Assembly (NCBI RefSeq): GCF_001469165.1
Contig: NZ_JABX01000043.1
Coordinates: 1-51,815 of the forward strand
Source: Thiohalocapsa sp. ML1
GTDB taxonomy: Bacteria; Pseudomonadota; Gammaproteobacteria; Chromatiales; Chromatiaceae
DNA length: 51,815 nucleotides
Direction of reading: 5' to 3'
Part shown: positions 39,232 through 48,800 of the stretch, one piece after another
Layout of the letters: every line of letters starts with the position of its first letter
Position numbering within the stretch: the stretch's first letter is position 1
The notes under the pieces: model-generated
Seen by the model: the letters and a program-made list of their open reading frames with translations, nothing else
Databases searched by the model: none
Told to the model about the DNA's origin: nothing
Position numbers and translations under genes: made by a program

Positions 39232-40344
39232 TCAGCCGAGGTGCGGCCGGGCGAGGTATTGCTCTGTCTGCATCTCCACGAGCCGGCTTTTGGTGCGCTC
39301 GAAGGCGAAGGCCATGTCCCGCCCACGGTAGAGCGCATCCGGCGCGGCGTCGGCGCTGCAGATGAGCTTGCAGGAGCGGTCGTAGAGGGCATCGATGAGC
39401 GTCACCAGGCGATGGACGCGGTCGCTCTGCTCGTCATCCAGTGGCCGCAGGTTGGCCAGCAGTACGGTGTGGAAGCATCGGGCGAGCTCAACATAGTCGT
39501 TCTTCGAGCGCGGGATGTTGCAGAGCACGTCGAAGTCTAGCCAGGCGACGCCCGCGTCCCGGGCCACGACGGGGATGGGGCGGTCGTTCACGACGATCGG
39601 CTCGCGAGAGCCGGCGCTGCCCGTCGTCAGCGCGGCGAACGCCCGCGCGAGGTCCGTGTCGGCCGCGGCGCCCGCCGGCATGCGGTAGACCGACGCCTGC
39701 GCCAATTGCCGCAGCCGATAGTCGGTGGGGCTGTCCAGCTCCAGCACGCGGCAGTGGCGCTCCAGCAGCGCGATGGCGGGCAGGAAGCGCTGGCGCTGCA
39801 GGCCGGCGCGGTAGAGCCCGTCCGGGGGCACGTTGGAGGTGGTCACCAGCGTGACGCCGTGCCGAAACAGCGTCTCCAGCAGGCCCGCCATCAGCATCGC
39901 GTCGGCGATGTCGTTGACCTGCATCTCGTCCAGGCACAGGACCCGCGCCTCCGCGGCCAGCTTGGCGCCGATGGGCTCCAGCGGGTCGCGCTGGCCGGCG
40001 ACGCGGCGGAGCTCCGCGTGCAGCTCCTGCATGAAGCGATGAAAGTGCACGCGCCGCTTCGCTGTCAGCGGCAGCGCCGCAAAGAACAGGTCCATGAGCC
40101 AGGTCTTGCCGCGCCCGACCCCGCCCCAGAGGTAGAGCCCGGGCACCGGTGTCGCGGCGTCGGCGCGCCCGAGCAGGCGGCGGCCCCAGCGCCGCACCGC
40201 GCCGCCGTCGGCAGCCCGGTTCGCGTCGGCGGCGCCGAGCGCCGCGTGCAGCTCGTCCAGCACCGCGACGGCGCGCCGCTGGGCCGGGTCCGGGTCCATG
40301 CGTCCGGCATCCAGCGCGGCCCGATAGCCGGCGCCCGGGGTCAT
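39232..40344 (-). CDS. zapE: Cell division ATPase ZapE (AFG1 family)
   Basis: An AFG1/LACE1-like AAA ATPase (370 residues) that associates with the Z ring late in division. Walker A is in GLYLWGGVGRGKTWLMDLFF at about 68-87, Walker B in VLCLDEMQVNDIADAM, and the C-terminal CHTVLL-type region reads DYVELARCFHTVLLANLRPL. It is preceded by a lipoprotein gene on the same strand, 16 bp away. Confidence 0.94.
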   Translation of the reverse strand: MTPGAGYRAALDAGRMDPDPAQRRAVAVLDELHAALGAADANRAADGGAVRRWGRRLLGRADAATPVPGLYLWGGVGRGKTWLMDLFFAALPLTAKRRVHFHRFMQELHAELRRVAGQRDPLEPIGAKLAAEARVLCLDEMQVNDIADAMLMAGLLETLFRHGVTLVTTSNVPPDGLYRAGLQRQRFLPAIALLERHCRVLELDSPTDYRLRQLAQASVYRMPAGAAADTDLARAFAALTTGSAGSREPIVVNDRPIPVVARDAGVAWLDFDVLCNIPRSKNDYVELARCFHTVLLANLRPLDDEQSDRVHRLVTLIDALYDRSCKLICSADAAPDALYRGRDMAFAFERTKSRLVEMQTEQYLARPHLG

Positions 40345-40360
40345 GGGTGGGCGTTGGCGG

Positions 40361-40795
40361 TCATTCCGGCACCGGCACGTCGGGCACGTCCGAGCAGTCG
40401 GCGTTCATGCCCTGCACCTGGCGCTCGGCGCGGGCCACGTCGATGAAGAGCCCGATGTCGCGCTCGCGCCGGTACTCGGTCAGCGTCCGCTCCTCGGCGG
40501 CCTCCCAGGCCTGCTCGAGCTGCGGGTACAGGGCCTCGGCGCTGACGGTGTCGCCTAGGTCGCGCAGGATCGCGACCTTGAGCGCGAGTCCGCGGTAGAT
40601 GTTCTCGGCGCTGCCGGTAGCGATGGCGTTGTCCGCAAGCTGCAGCGCCTGCGCGTGCAGGCACTTGCCGAACGCGAGCACGGCCATGCGGTTGCCGGGG
40701 CCGAGGGGGTCTTCGCCGCAGCCGCCGGCGAGCAGGGTGGCGGTCAGGGTGGCGGTCAGGGTGGCGGCGGTCAGGAGTCTTCGGGAGTTGCGCAT
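40361..40795 (-). CDS. Putative lipoprotein of unknown function
   Basis: A 144-residue protein with a lipoprotein signal: MRNSRRLLTAATLTATLTAT then LLAGGC, the lipobox with Cys at about residue 26. The signal-peptide Thr-Leu-Thr-Ala repeats come from 12-bp tandem DNA units (GGTGGCGGTCAG) near 40735-40772. The mature part is helical with three further cysteines or acidic patches and no family I recognise. It lies between aas and zapE, all on the minus strand. Confidence 0.7.
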   Translation of the reverse strand: MRNSRRLLTAATLTATLTATLLAGGCGEDPLGPGNRMAVLAFGKCLHAQALQLADNAIATGSAENIYRGLALKVAILRDLGDTVSAEALYPQLEQAWEAAEERTLTEYRRERDIGLFIDVARAERQVQGMNADCSDVPDVPVPE

Positions 40796-40806
40796 TCGGG
40801 TAGGTC

Positions 40807-43800
40807 TCAGGGATGTGGTCCGGCGACGGCGTCGGCGGGCGTGGCAAGCGCGTCGGCAGCGGGCGTCTCGACGGCGCTCAGCGCCACGCGCTTGGCCGCG
40901 GCAAAGTCGGTCTTGCCACTGCCGAGCTTCGGTACCGCGTCGACGCCGATGATGGCGGCAGGCAGCAGGAGCGGGCTCATGCCGGCGTCGATGAGCCGGC
41001 CGCGCACGCGCTCGGGGTCGGCGCCCTGTGCGATGAGCAGCACCACGCGCTCGCCCTTCTTTGGGTCCGGCAGTGCGACGGCGCAGAGCTCCAGCTCGGG
41101 CTCGCCCAGGGCCTCGCGGGTCGCCGCCTCGACGACGCCCAAGCTGACCATCTCGCCGCCGAGTTTCGCGAAGCGCGAATAGCGATCGACGATGGTGAGG
41201 AAGCCGTCCGCGTCCAGGTGGCCTTGGTCGCCGGTCTTGTACCAGCGCTGGCCGTCCAGCTCAACGACGGCCGCCGCGGTGCGCTCGGGGTCGTTGAGGT
41301 AGCCCTTCATGACCTGCACGCCGCCGATCAGGATCAGGCCGTCCGTGCCGGTGGGCAGCGGGGCGAGCGTCGCCGGGTCCACGATGCGGAAGCTCGTGCC
41401 CGGCAGCGGCATGCCGACACTGCCGGCTCGGCTGCCTGTCTGCACCTTCCAGTTGGCGAGCTCAATGGCGTCCGGCACGTTCACGCTCGCCACCGGCGTG
41501 GTTTCGGTGGCGCCGTAGCCCTCGTAGATGCGCTTGCCGAACTTCACCGCAAAGGCGTCGCGCACGTCCGGCGACAGGCGCTCGGCGCCGGCGACGACGA
41601 GTCGCAGGCTCTCCAGCATCAGCGGGTGCACCTTGCGGTTCTTGACATACAGACGCAGAAACGTGGACGTGCTGCACAGCACCGTGGCGCGGTAGCGGGC
41701 GATGGCCTTGGCGCTGCCGACGGCATCGGTGGGGTCCGGGTGACAGACCATCGGGATGCCCTCCAGCAGCGGCAGCGCGGTGGTCGCCGTGAGACCGAAG
41801 GCGTGGAACAGCGGCAGGTTGGACAGCATCAGGTCGTCGGTTTCGGTGTTTAGCACGTCCGCGATCTGCCGCACGTTCGCGAGAATGTTGCGGTGCGTCA
41901 GCTCCACGCCCTTCGGCGCACCCTCGCTGCCGGAGGAGAACAGGATCGCGGCGGTGTCCTCCGGGTGCCTGCGGTGGCCGTAGAGCAGCAGCAGGAGCCA
42001 GGTCGGCAGCAGCATGCCGGCGGCGAGCGCGCCGAGCCCCTGCGCGCGGCCGATGCCGGCGCGGATGTCCTCCATCCGATGCAGCGTCGCCCCGGCGAGC
42101 AGCGCCTCGGCGTCGATGCCGCGCTGGCCGAGCTTGCGCAGAAAGCGCTCTGCCGTGACCACGTGCCGGATGCCGGCGCTCGCGAGCGCGGTCTGCAGGG
42201 CGTCGGGACTCGCCGTGTAGTTGAGGTTGACGACGGTCTTGCCGGCGAGCCAGCCGGCCAGGTTCGCGATGACGCCGGCGCTGGAGGCGGGCAGCAGAAT
42301 GCCGACGTTCTGCTCCGGGCAGCGCCGGGCGATGGCGCGCGCGAACAGCAGCACGGCGGCGATGAGGCGGCGATTGGTGAGTGCGGCGCCGGTGGAGTCC
42401 AGCACCATCGGCGCGCCGAGCCGCTGTCGCGCGACGGCGAGCCAGGCCGCGGGCAGCGTCGGCAGCGTGCGCACGTGCTCGGCCCAGGAGCTCACCGACA
42501 GCTCGAACACCGCCTGCTTCACGCGCTGCGCGTTGCTGGTGATGGGCAGCGGCGCGCCGAAGGCGACGATGACGTCGCGCACGCGCCCGCGGCGGCTCTC
42601 CTTCAGCTTCTCGCTGGCGTTGGAAAACCGGCTGCCCCAGAGCCCGCGCAGATAAAACGGCAGGATGACGCCGTCGGCGCCCGCGGCGGCCAGTTCGAAG
42701 CCGCGCTTGAACTCGCCGAGCTGCGCGTTCTTGCTCAGCGTGCCTTCCGGGAACACGCACACCACCTGGCCCTGGTTGATGAGATCGGTCACGGCATTCA
42801 GCGCATCGCGGCTGCCGGCGCGGGAGATCGGCACGACGCCGAAGACGTCCAGGAACCACTTGAGCCACCAGCGCTCGTAGATGACCCGCTCCATGACGAA
42901 GCGCACCGGACGCGGGCTCGCCATCTGCACCATGGCCCAGTCGATCCAACTGATGTGGTTGCCGAGCATCAGCACGCCGCCCTGTGCCGGCAGGTTGTCG
43001 AGGCCGATCACCGACAGCCGGTAGCGCGTCGCCATGACCCGGCCGATGAAGAACCGCATCAGCGATTGCGGCAACTGCAGCACCGTGTAGACGGCGCCGA
43101 CCAGGGCGACCACGGCCAGCGCCACCATGATCGCGCGGCTGCCCGCGTCCGCCAGCGCCGAGGCGACGGTGACGATGAGGCCGCCGAGCATGATCCAGTT
43201 CAGGATGAAGTTCTTCGCGGCCAGCACGCGGCCCAGCTCGCGCTCGCCGGCGTTGAACTGGATCAGCGCATTCAGCGGCACGATGAACATGCCGGCCAGG
43301 AGCCCGAGCGCCATGAAGTTGAGCCCGTGCAGCCAGGTCACGCCGATCATGGGCAGCACGAACAGCGTCGCCGCGATGCCGAGCGCGCTGAACGGGATCA
43401 GGCCCGTCTCGACGTGGTCGCGGGCGATGCGCCCGGCGATGGCCGCGCCGACGATGATGCCGATGCCGGCAAACGCCATGACGCCCTGAATGACCACGGT
43501 GTTGGTCTCGCCCAGGTTGTCCTCGACGAAGGCCGGAAAGGCCGCGAGCAGCACCTGCGAAATGCCCCAGAACACGCCCAGGCCGATGATCGAGAGCCAG
43601 ATCACCTGGTTGTCCCAGGCCGCGTGCAGGTTGTGCCGGAGATAGCGCCCGCTCAGGTACTGGCCCCAATGGAAGCGCAGGGCCGGGTCGCCCGGGCGCT
43701 TGTCCGGCAGCCGGTAGGCCATGGCCACCTCCACCAGCGAGCCGAGCACCAGGAACCAGCCCACCGGGGCGACGCGGCGCAGGATCTCGTCGGGCGCGAG

Positions 43801-44331
43801 CCCGGTGCCGCCGATCTCGCCGGCGGGGCCGGCGAGCAGCATCTCGAACAGCACCGAAAAGCTCAGGATGCCGGCGAGGATGGCGATGCTGGAGCTCGCC
43901 TGCACCCAGGCATTGGCCGGCGTCAGCGCCTCGGTGCCGCACAGCTCCTTGATGTAGCCGAACTTCGACGGCGAGTAGATCGCGCTCTGCAACGCGAGCA
44001 CGAAGGTCATGACGAAGGCGGGCCAGAACAGCCCGAGGTAGTAGCAGAGCGTGATGCCGAGCGTGATGCCGACGGCGACCCAGGCCGAGAGGCGCATGAC
44101 GCGATTCTTCGGCCAGCGGTCCGCGAGCCAGCCCGAGGGCGTGAACAGCAGGATGAACGGCAACAGGATCAGCGCGTTGACGAGCGCCGTGAGCCAGATC
44201 TGCTCCGGCCCGTCGTAGGCCTTGAACAGGGTGTTCTGGATGATGATCTTGTGCCCGAGATCGACAAAGCTATTCAGGAACACCACCGCGACGAAGGGCA
44301 GGAATCCTGGCATCCGGGTCAGCGTGGTCAT
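40807..44331 (-). CDS. LplT-Aas fusion: lysophospholipid transporter, acyltransferase and acyl-ACP synthetase
   Basis: A 1174-residue three-part protein. Residues 1-~400 are an MFS/LplT-like transporter with about 12 membrane segments. Residues ~430-640 are a PlsC acyltransferase with NHISWID (NHxxxxD motif, near 457) and FPEGTLSKN. Residues ~650-1160 are an AMP-forming acyl-ACP/CoA synthetase with ILFSSGSEGAPKG near 797, YGATETTPV and YKTGDQGHLD. Together they would take in lysophosphatidylethanolamine and re-acylate it. In E. coli the transporter (LplT) and Aas are separate genes; the fusion is known from other proteobacteria. Confidence 0.92.
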   Translation of the reverse strand: MTTLTRMPGFLPFVAVVFLNSFVDLGHKIIIQNTLFKAYDGPEQIWLTALVNALILLPFILLFTPSGWLADRWPKNRVMRLSAWVAVGITLGITLCYYLGLFWPAFVMTFVLALQSAIYSPSKFGYIKELCGTEALTPANAWVQASSSIAILAGILSFSVLFEMLLAGPAGEIGGTGLAPDEILRRVAPVGWFLVLGSLVEVAMAYRLPDKRPGDPALRFHWGQYLSGRYLRHNLHAAWDNQVIWLSIIGLGVFWGISQVLLAAFPAFVEDNLGETNTVVIQGVMAFAGIGIIVGAAIAGRIARDHVETGLIPFSALGIAATLFVLPMIGVTWLHGLNFMALGLLAGMFIVPLNALIQFNAGERELGRVLAAKNFILNWIMLGGLIVTVASALADAGSRAIMVALAVVALVGAVYTVLQLPQSLMRFFIGRVMATRYRLSVIGLDNLPAQGGVLMLGNHISWIDWAMVQMASPRPVRFVMERVIYERWWLKWFLDVFGVVPISRAGSRDALNAVTDLINQGQVVCVFPEGTLSKNAQLGEFKRGFELAAAGADGVILPFYLRGLWGSRFSNASEKLKESRRGRVRDVIVAFGAPLPITSNAQRVKQAVFELSVSSWAEHVRTLPTLPAAWLAVARQRLGAPMVLDSTGAALTNRRLIAAVLLFARAIARRCPEQNVGILLPASSAGVIANLAGWLAGKTVVNLNYTASPDALQTALASAGIRHVVTAERFLRKLGQRGIDAEALLAGATLHRMEDIRAGIGRAQGLGALAAGMLLPTWLLLLLYGHRRHPEDTAAILFSSGSEGAPKGVELTHRNILANVRQIADVLNTETDDLMLSNLPLFHAFGLTATTALPLLEGIPMVCHPDPTDAVGSAKAIARYRATVLCSTSTFLRLYVKNRKVHPLMLESLRLVVAGAERLSPDVRDAFAVKFGKRIYEGYGATETTPVASVNVPDAIELANWKVQTGSRAGSVGMPLPGTSFRIVDPATLAPLPTGTDGLILIGGVQVMKGYLNDPERTAAAVVELDGQRWYKTGDQGHLDADGFLTIVDRYSRFAKLGGEMVSLGVVEAATREALGEPELELCAVALPDPKKGERVVLLIAQGADPERVRGRLIDAGMSPLLLPAAIIGVDAVPKLGSGKTDFAAAKRVALSAVETPAADALATPADAVAGPHP

Positions 44332-44466
44332 CGGCGGGCCTCTGCGGGCGCGGTCGGGGATCGGGCTCTGGCGCCCGCATTCTATCCCTTGCGTTGCAAC
44401 CCGCGGCCGCCCGGTGTAGACAACAGTGGCGGCGGCGCCGATACGGCGGCAGCGGAGGCGAGCACG

Positions 44467-44874
44467 ATGAGCGAAGCACTAGTGTGGCGAGAATCCTATG
44501 CCACCGGCGTCGGGTTGCTGGACGACCAGCATCGCGAGCTGGTGCGACTGATCAACCGGCTACTCGACCCGGGCGATGACATCGCCGTGGGCGCGCGGCT
44601 CGATACGCTGCTCGCGCATCTGCGTCGGCACTTCGAGACCGAGAATGTGTTCCTGCGGGCCATCGACTATCCGCTCGCGGAGGAGCACATCCGCGAGCAC
44701 ACGATGCAACTGGCCGAGCTCATCGATCTGCGCCGGACCGTCGCCCGTGCGGCGCAGGGCTTGAGCGCCGACGACCGCGCCGCGATCCGCCACTGGTTCT
44801 TCAACCACGTGGTCGCGGAGGACCGGCGCTTCGGCGCCTACTATCGCCGCGTCATCTGCGGCGCGGCAGAATGA
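44467..44874 (+). CDS. Bacteriohemerythrin
   Basis: A 135-residue single-domain hemerythrin with the di-iron ligand pattern: DDQHRELV, HLRRHFETEN, EEHIREHTMQL and a final HVVAEDRRF. It would bind or sense O2, or store or deliver it to oxygenases in a microaerobic cell. It diverges from the LplT-Aas gene (136 bp between starts). No methyl-accepting or kinase domain is attached. Confidence 0.92.
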   Translation: MSEALVWRESYATGVGLLDDQHRELVRLINRLLDPGDDIAVGARLDTLLAHLRRHFETENVFLRAIDYPLAEEHIREHTMQLAELIDLRRTVARAAQGLSADDRAAIRHWFFNHVVAEDRRFGAYYRRVICGAAE

Positions 44875-44950
44875 CATGACCCATACTCGTGCTGCCGGTG
44901 CGTGACGACGCCCGGTGCGCTGCACCCGCCGATCACGGAGATTCCAGCCT

Positions 44951-45391
44951 ATGTTCAACGCACTCTGGGGCGACATCCTGCGCGGCCGCTTGCAGCAGTT
45001 GCCGTTTCTCGGCTGGTACCTCGTGCTGGTCCTGATCGCGATGGTGCTCGCCTTCGGCATCGGTGCCGGCATCGGTGCCGCCGGGCGCATGGCGGGCGGG
45101 GAGCCGCTGTCCGACGAGCTGGCGCCGGTCGGCAGCCTGGGCGAGATCGGCGTGCTTGCGGTGTCCGCGCTGTTCGCGCTGCTGCTGCTCGGGCAGCTCA
45201 ACATCATGGCGAAGCGCCTGCGCGACACGGGGTTGTCGTCGGCGTGGCTCATCGTTCTGGGCTGGCTGGTGCTCGCCGGGCTGCTCGCCCCCGCGGGCGG
45301 CGGCTTGCTGAGCGGCCTGCTCAGCCTCGTCATGCTCGCGGTGCTGCTGCTGGTGCCGAGCGACGCCTTCCGCCCCCCGGCACGCCGGTAA
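44951..45391 (+). CDS. DUF805-like membrane protein
   Basis: A 146-residue membrane protein with about four helices (GWYLVLVLIAMVLAFGIGAG, IGVLAVSALFALLLLGQL, SAWLIVLGWLVLAGLL and SLVMLAVLLLV) and the MAKRLRDTGLSSAW loop, which is the DUF805 signature (RLRDxG). Function unknown. GGAG at 44937-44940 precedes the ATG at 44951. It follows the hemerythrin gene by 76 bp. Confidence 0.8.
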   Translation: MFNALWGDILRGRLQQLPFLGWYLVLVLIAMVLAFGIGAGIGAAGRMAGGEPLSDELAPVGSLGEIGVLAVSALFALLLLGQLNIMAKRLRDTGLSSAWLIVLGWLVLAGLLAPAGGGLLSGLLSLVMLAVLLLVPSDAFRPPARR

Positions 45392-45401
45392 TCGCCGCCC
45401 T

Positions 45402-45575
45402 GGGTACGCCGACTTCAGTCGGCCCCTCCCGGGTACGCCGACTTCAGTCGGCCCCTCCCGGGTACGCCGACTTCAGTCGGCCCCTCCCGGGTACGCCGAC
45501 TTCAGTCGGCCCCTCCCGGGTGCGCCGACTTCAGTCGGCCCCTCCCGGGTGCGCCGACTTCAGTCGGCCGCATCC
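45402..45575. repeat. Six 29-bp palindromic tandem repeats
   Basis: Six head-to-tail 29-bp units (45402-45430, 45431-45459, 45460-45488, 45489-45517, 45518-45546, 45547-45575). Each contains the inverted repeat GCCGACTTCAGTCGGC. The first four units are identical, the fifth has a single A-to-G change, and the sixth diverges at its end. There is no spacer between units, so it is not a CRISPR array. Confidence 0.95.
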
Positions 45576-45604
45576 GACGCGGGCTCAATGCCCGCGTCGG
45601 ATGC
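45570..45604. repeat. Perfect 14-bp stem hairpin at the end of the array
   Basis: GCATCCGACGCGGG (45570-45583) pairs perfectly with CCCGCGTCGGATGC (45591-45604) around a 7-nt loop. It partly overlaps the last 29-bp unit. No T run follows, so a REP-like element is more likely than an intrinsic terminator. Confidence 0.85.
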
Positions 45605-45865
45605 TCGGAAGCACCGCCCTACCAGCCGAAGCAACGCTCACGTTTCCAAATAATCCACGCAAACCCAACCCGCCCCAAAACGACGCAACCGTCCGCCGTC
45701 GCCACGGGCAACGCACCGCCGTTGGTGCAGCGTCGGCGGCTGCGGCAGGCCGCACCGCCGTACTCGGTACGAAAGGCACTTTTCTTGCTGCACCGCAGCG
45801 CGCTGGGGCGCTAGAGTACGCGCCTACTCGCCATATCCTCCCTGCTGTCCCGGAGCCAGCACAGC
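45605..45865. other. Upstream region of the transglutaminase/DUF2126 gene
   Basis: About 260 bp with no recognised gene. An AT-richer patch (TTTCCAAATAATCC, near 45641-45654) may be part of a promoter. The Shine-Dalgarno for the next gene is not obvious. Confidence 0.4.
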
Positions 45866-48800
45866 ATGTCCATCCTCGTCGCGCTGAACCATAAGACCGA
45901 ATACCGCTTCGACCGCTCGGTGAACCTCGGGCCGCACACCGTTCGGTTGCGCCCGGCGGCACACTGCCGCACGCCGATCCGCTCCTACTCGCTGCGCATC
46001 GAGCCGGAGCAGCACTTCATCAACTGGCAGCAGGACCCGTTCGGCAACTATCTTGCACGACTCGTGTTCCCGGAGCCGGCACGGATGCTGTCCGTGGAAG
46101 TGGACGTCATCGCCGAGATGGTGACCATCAACCCGTTCGACTTCTTCATCGACGAGTACGCCTTCAATTGGCCCTTCAAGTACGACCACCAGCTCACCAA
46201 GGAGCTCGGGCCCTACCTGGAGGTGAAGGAGAACGGCGCGCTGCTGAAGAAGTGGCTGTCCGGCGTCGATCGGACCTCGCGGGAGACGGTGTACTTCCTC
46301 GTCGATCTCAACAAGCGGCTGAACGAGGACATCGGCTACGTCATCCGCATGGAGCCCGGCGTGCAGACCTGCGAGGAGACGCTCAAGCTCGGCCGCGGTA
46401 GCTGCCGGGACACGGGCTGGCTCCTGGTGCAGATCCTCAGGCATTTGGGCCTCGCCGCACGCTTCGTCTCCGGCTATCTGGTGCAGCTCACGCCGGACGT
46501 GAAGGCGCTCGACGGCCCGAGCGGTCCGGAGCGCGACTTCACCGACCTGCACGCCTGGGCCGAGGTCTACGTGCCCGGCGCCGGCTGGATTGGGCTCGAC
46601 CCCACCTCCGGCCTGTTCGCCGGCGAGGGCCACATCCCGCTCGCCTGCACGCCGGACCCGATCTCGGCGGCCCCCATCACCGGGGCCACGGACAAGTGCG
46701 ACGTCACCTTCTACTTCCACAACCGCGTCAAGCGCATCCACGAGGACCCGCGCGTCACCAAGCCCTACACCGATGAGCAGTGGGCGGCCATCGAGGGCTT
46801 GGGCCACCAGATCGACGCGGAGCTGACCGAAAACGACGTCCGGCTCACCATGGGCGGCGAGCCCACCTTCGTCTCCATCGACGACATGGAAGGCGCGGAA
46901 TGGAACATCGCGGCACTCGGGCCGACCAAGAAGCTGCTGGCCGAGGATCTGCTGCTGCGCCTGCGGCGCCGCTTCGCGCCCGGCGGCATGCTGCACATCG
47001 GCCAGGGCAAGTGGTACCCGGGCGAGCAACTGCCGCGCTGGGCGCTGTCGTGCTACTGGCGCAAGGACGGCGAGCCCATCTGGACCGACGAGGCGCTGTT
47101 CGGCAACGAGCATGAGAGCGACGGCCTAGAGCCGCCCGACGCCGAGCGCTTCATCCGCACGCTGGCGACCAAGCTCAGCGTCAAGCCGGAGCACGCCGAG
47201 CCCGCCCACGAGGACGTGTTCTATTACCTGTGGAAAGAGGCCCGGCTGCCGGTCAACGTGAACCCCCTCGACAGCAAGCTCAAGGACCCCGTCGAGCGCG
47301 CCCGCGTCGCACGCATCTTCAGCCAGGGACTCGACCACACCGTCGGCTACGCGCTGCCGCTGCGTTGGGCCGGCCTGCCGACGCGCGAGCAGGGCGGCGG
47401 CTGGGTCAGCGGCAAGTGGACGCTGCGCGACGGCAACCTGTTCTTGATCCCCGGCGACTCGCCCATGGGCTTCCGGCTGCCGCTGGACGCGCTGCCCTAT
47501 GTGCCGGAGGCGGAGCTCGACACCCATCCGGAGCGCGACCCCTTCGAGCCCGTGCCGCCGCTCGCCGCCCGCTACGACGCCAAAGGCGACGAGATCGCGC
47601 GCCGCTACGGGCGCATCACCGAGCCCGACCAGCCGCGCGAGCCCTTCCAAGAGCAGGGTCCGCGCCCGGACCAGACCGCCCGGCGCTACGGCCGCGCAGC
47701 GCTCGCCGAGGACCATCGCCAGCCGCTCTCGGAGCAGTTGACCCTGCCGGACGACTATCCGCCGCAGCTCGTGCGCACGGCGCTCTGCATCGAGGTGCGC
47801 GAGGGGCGGCTCTACTGCTTCATGCCGCCGCTGACGCACATCGAGCACTGGCTCGATCTCGTGCACAGTCTGGAAGACACCGCCGCCGACACGGGCCTCA
47901 AGATCATCGTCGAGGGCTACGAGCCGCCGCGGGACCATCGCATCAACAAGCTCGCCGTGACGCCGGACCCCGGCGTCATCGAGGTCAACGTCCACCCGGC
48001 CTACAGTTGGGACGAGCTGGTGCGCGACACCGAGATCCTCTACGAAGAGGCCAGGCTCACGCGCCTGGGCACCGAGAAGTTCATGCTCGACGGCCGCCAC
48101 ACCGGCACCGGCGGCGGCAACCACGTCACCCTCGGCGGCCCGACCCCGGCGGACAGCCCGCTGCTGCGCCGCCCCGATCTGGTGCAGAGCCTCATCAGCT
48201 TCTGGCAGCACCACCCGAGCCTGTCGTATCTGTTCTCCGGCACCTTCATCGGCCCCACCAGCCAGGCGCCGCGCGTCGATGAGGCCCGCGACGACAGCCT
48301 GTATGAGCTCGCCATCGCCTTCCAGCAGATGCCGCAGGGGAGCGTCCCCCAGCCATGGATCGTGGACCGGGTGCTGCGCAACCTCTTGGTGGACGTGACC
48401 GGCAACACCCATCGCACCGAGTTCTGCATCGACAAGCTCTACTCGCCCGACTCCGCCAGCGGGCGCCAAGGGCTGGTGGAGTTCCGCGCCTTCGAGATGC
48501 CGCCGCACGCGCGCATGAGCCTCGCGCAAATCCTCCTGCTGCGCACCCTCGTCGCCCGCTTCTGGAAGGAACCCTACCGGCGAGCGCCGGTGCGCTGGGG
48601 CACCGAGCTGCATGACCGTTTCCTGCTCCCGCACTTCGCCCGGCAGGACTTCCAGGACGTCATCTGCGACCTGCAGCGCGCGGGCTATCCCTTCGATTCC
48701 GCCTGGTTCGATCCCTTCTTCGAGTTCCGCTTCCCGCACTACGGCGACATGATCGCCGCCAACGGCGTGCGCATGGAGCTGCGCGGCGCCATCGAGCCCT

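Noticed and set aside
41462-44874. Very long ORFs on both strands within the LplT-Aas region
   Set aside because: Out-of-frame shadows; only the 1174-residue minus-strand frame carries conserved motifs. The plus-strand frame is real only in its last 135 codons (hemerythrin).
45402-45575. CRISPR array
   Set aside because: The 29-bp units follow each other without spacers, and no cas gene is in the window.
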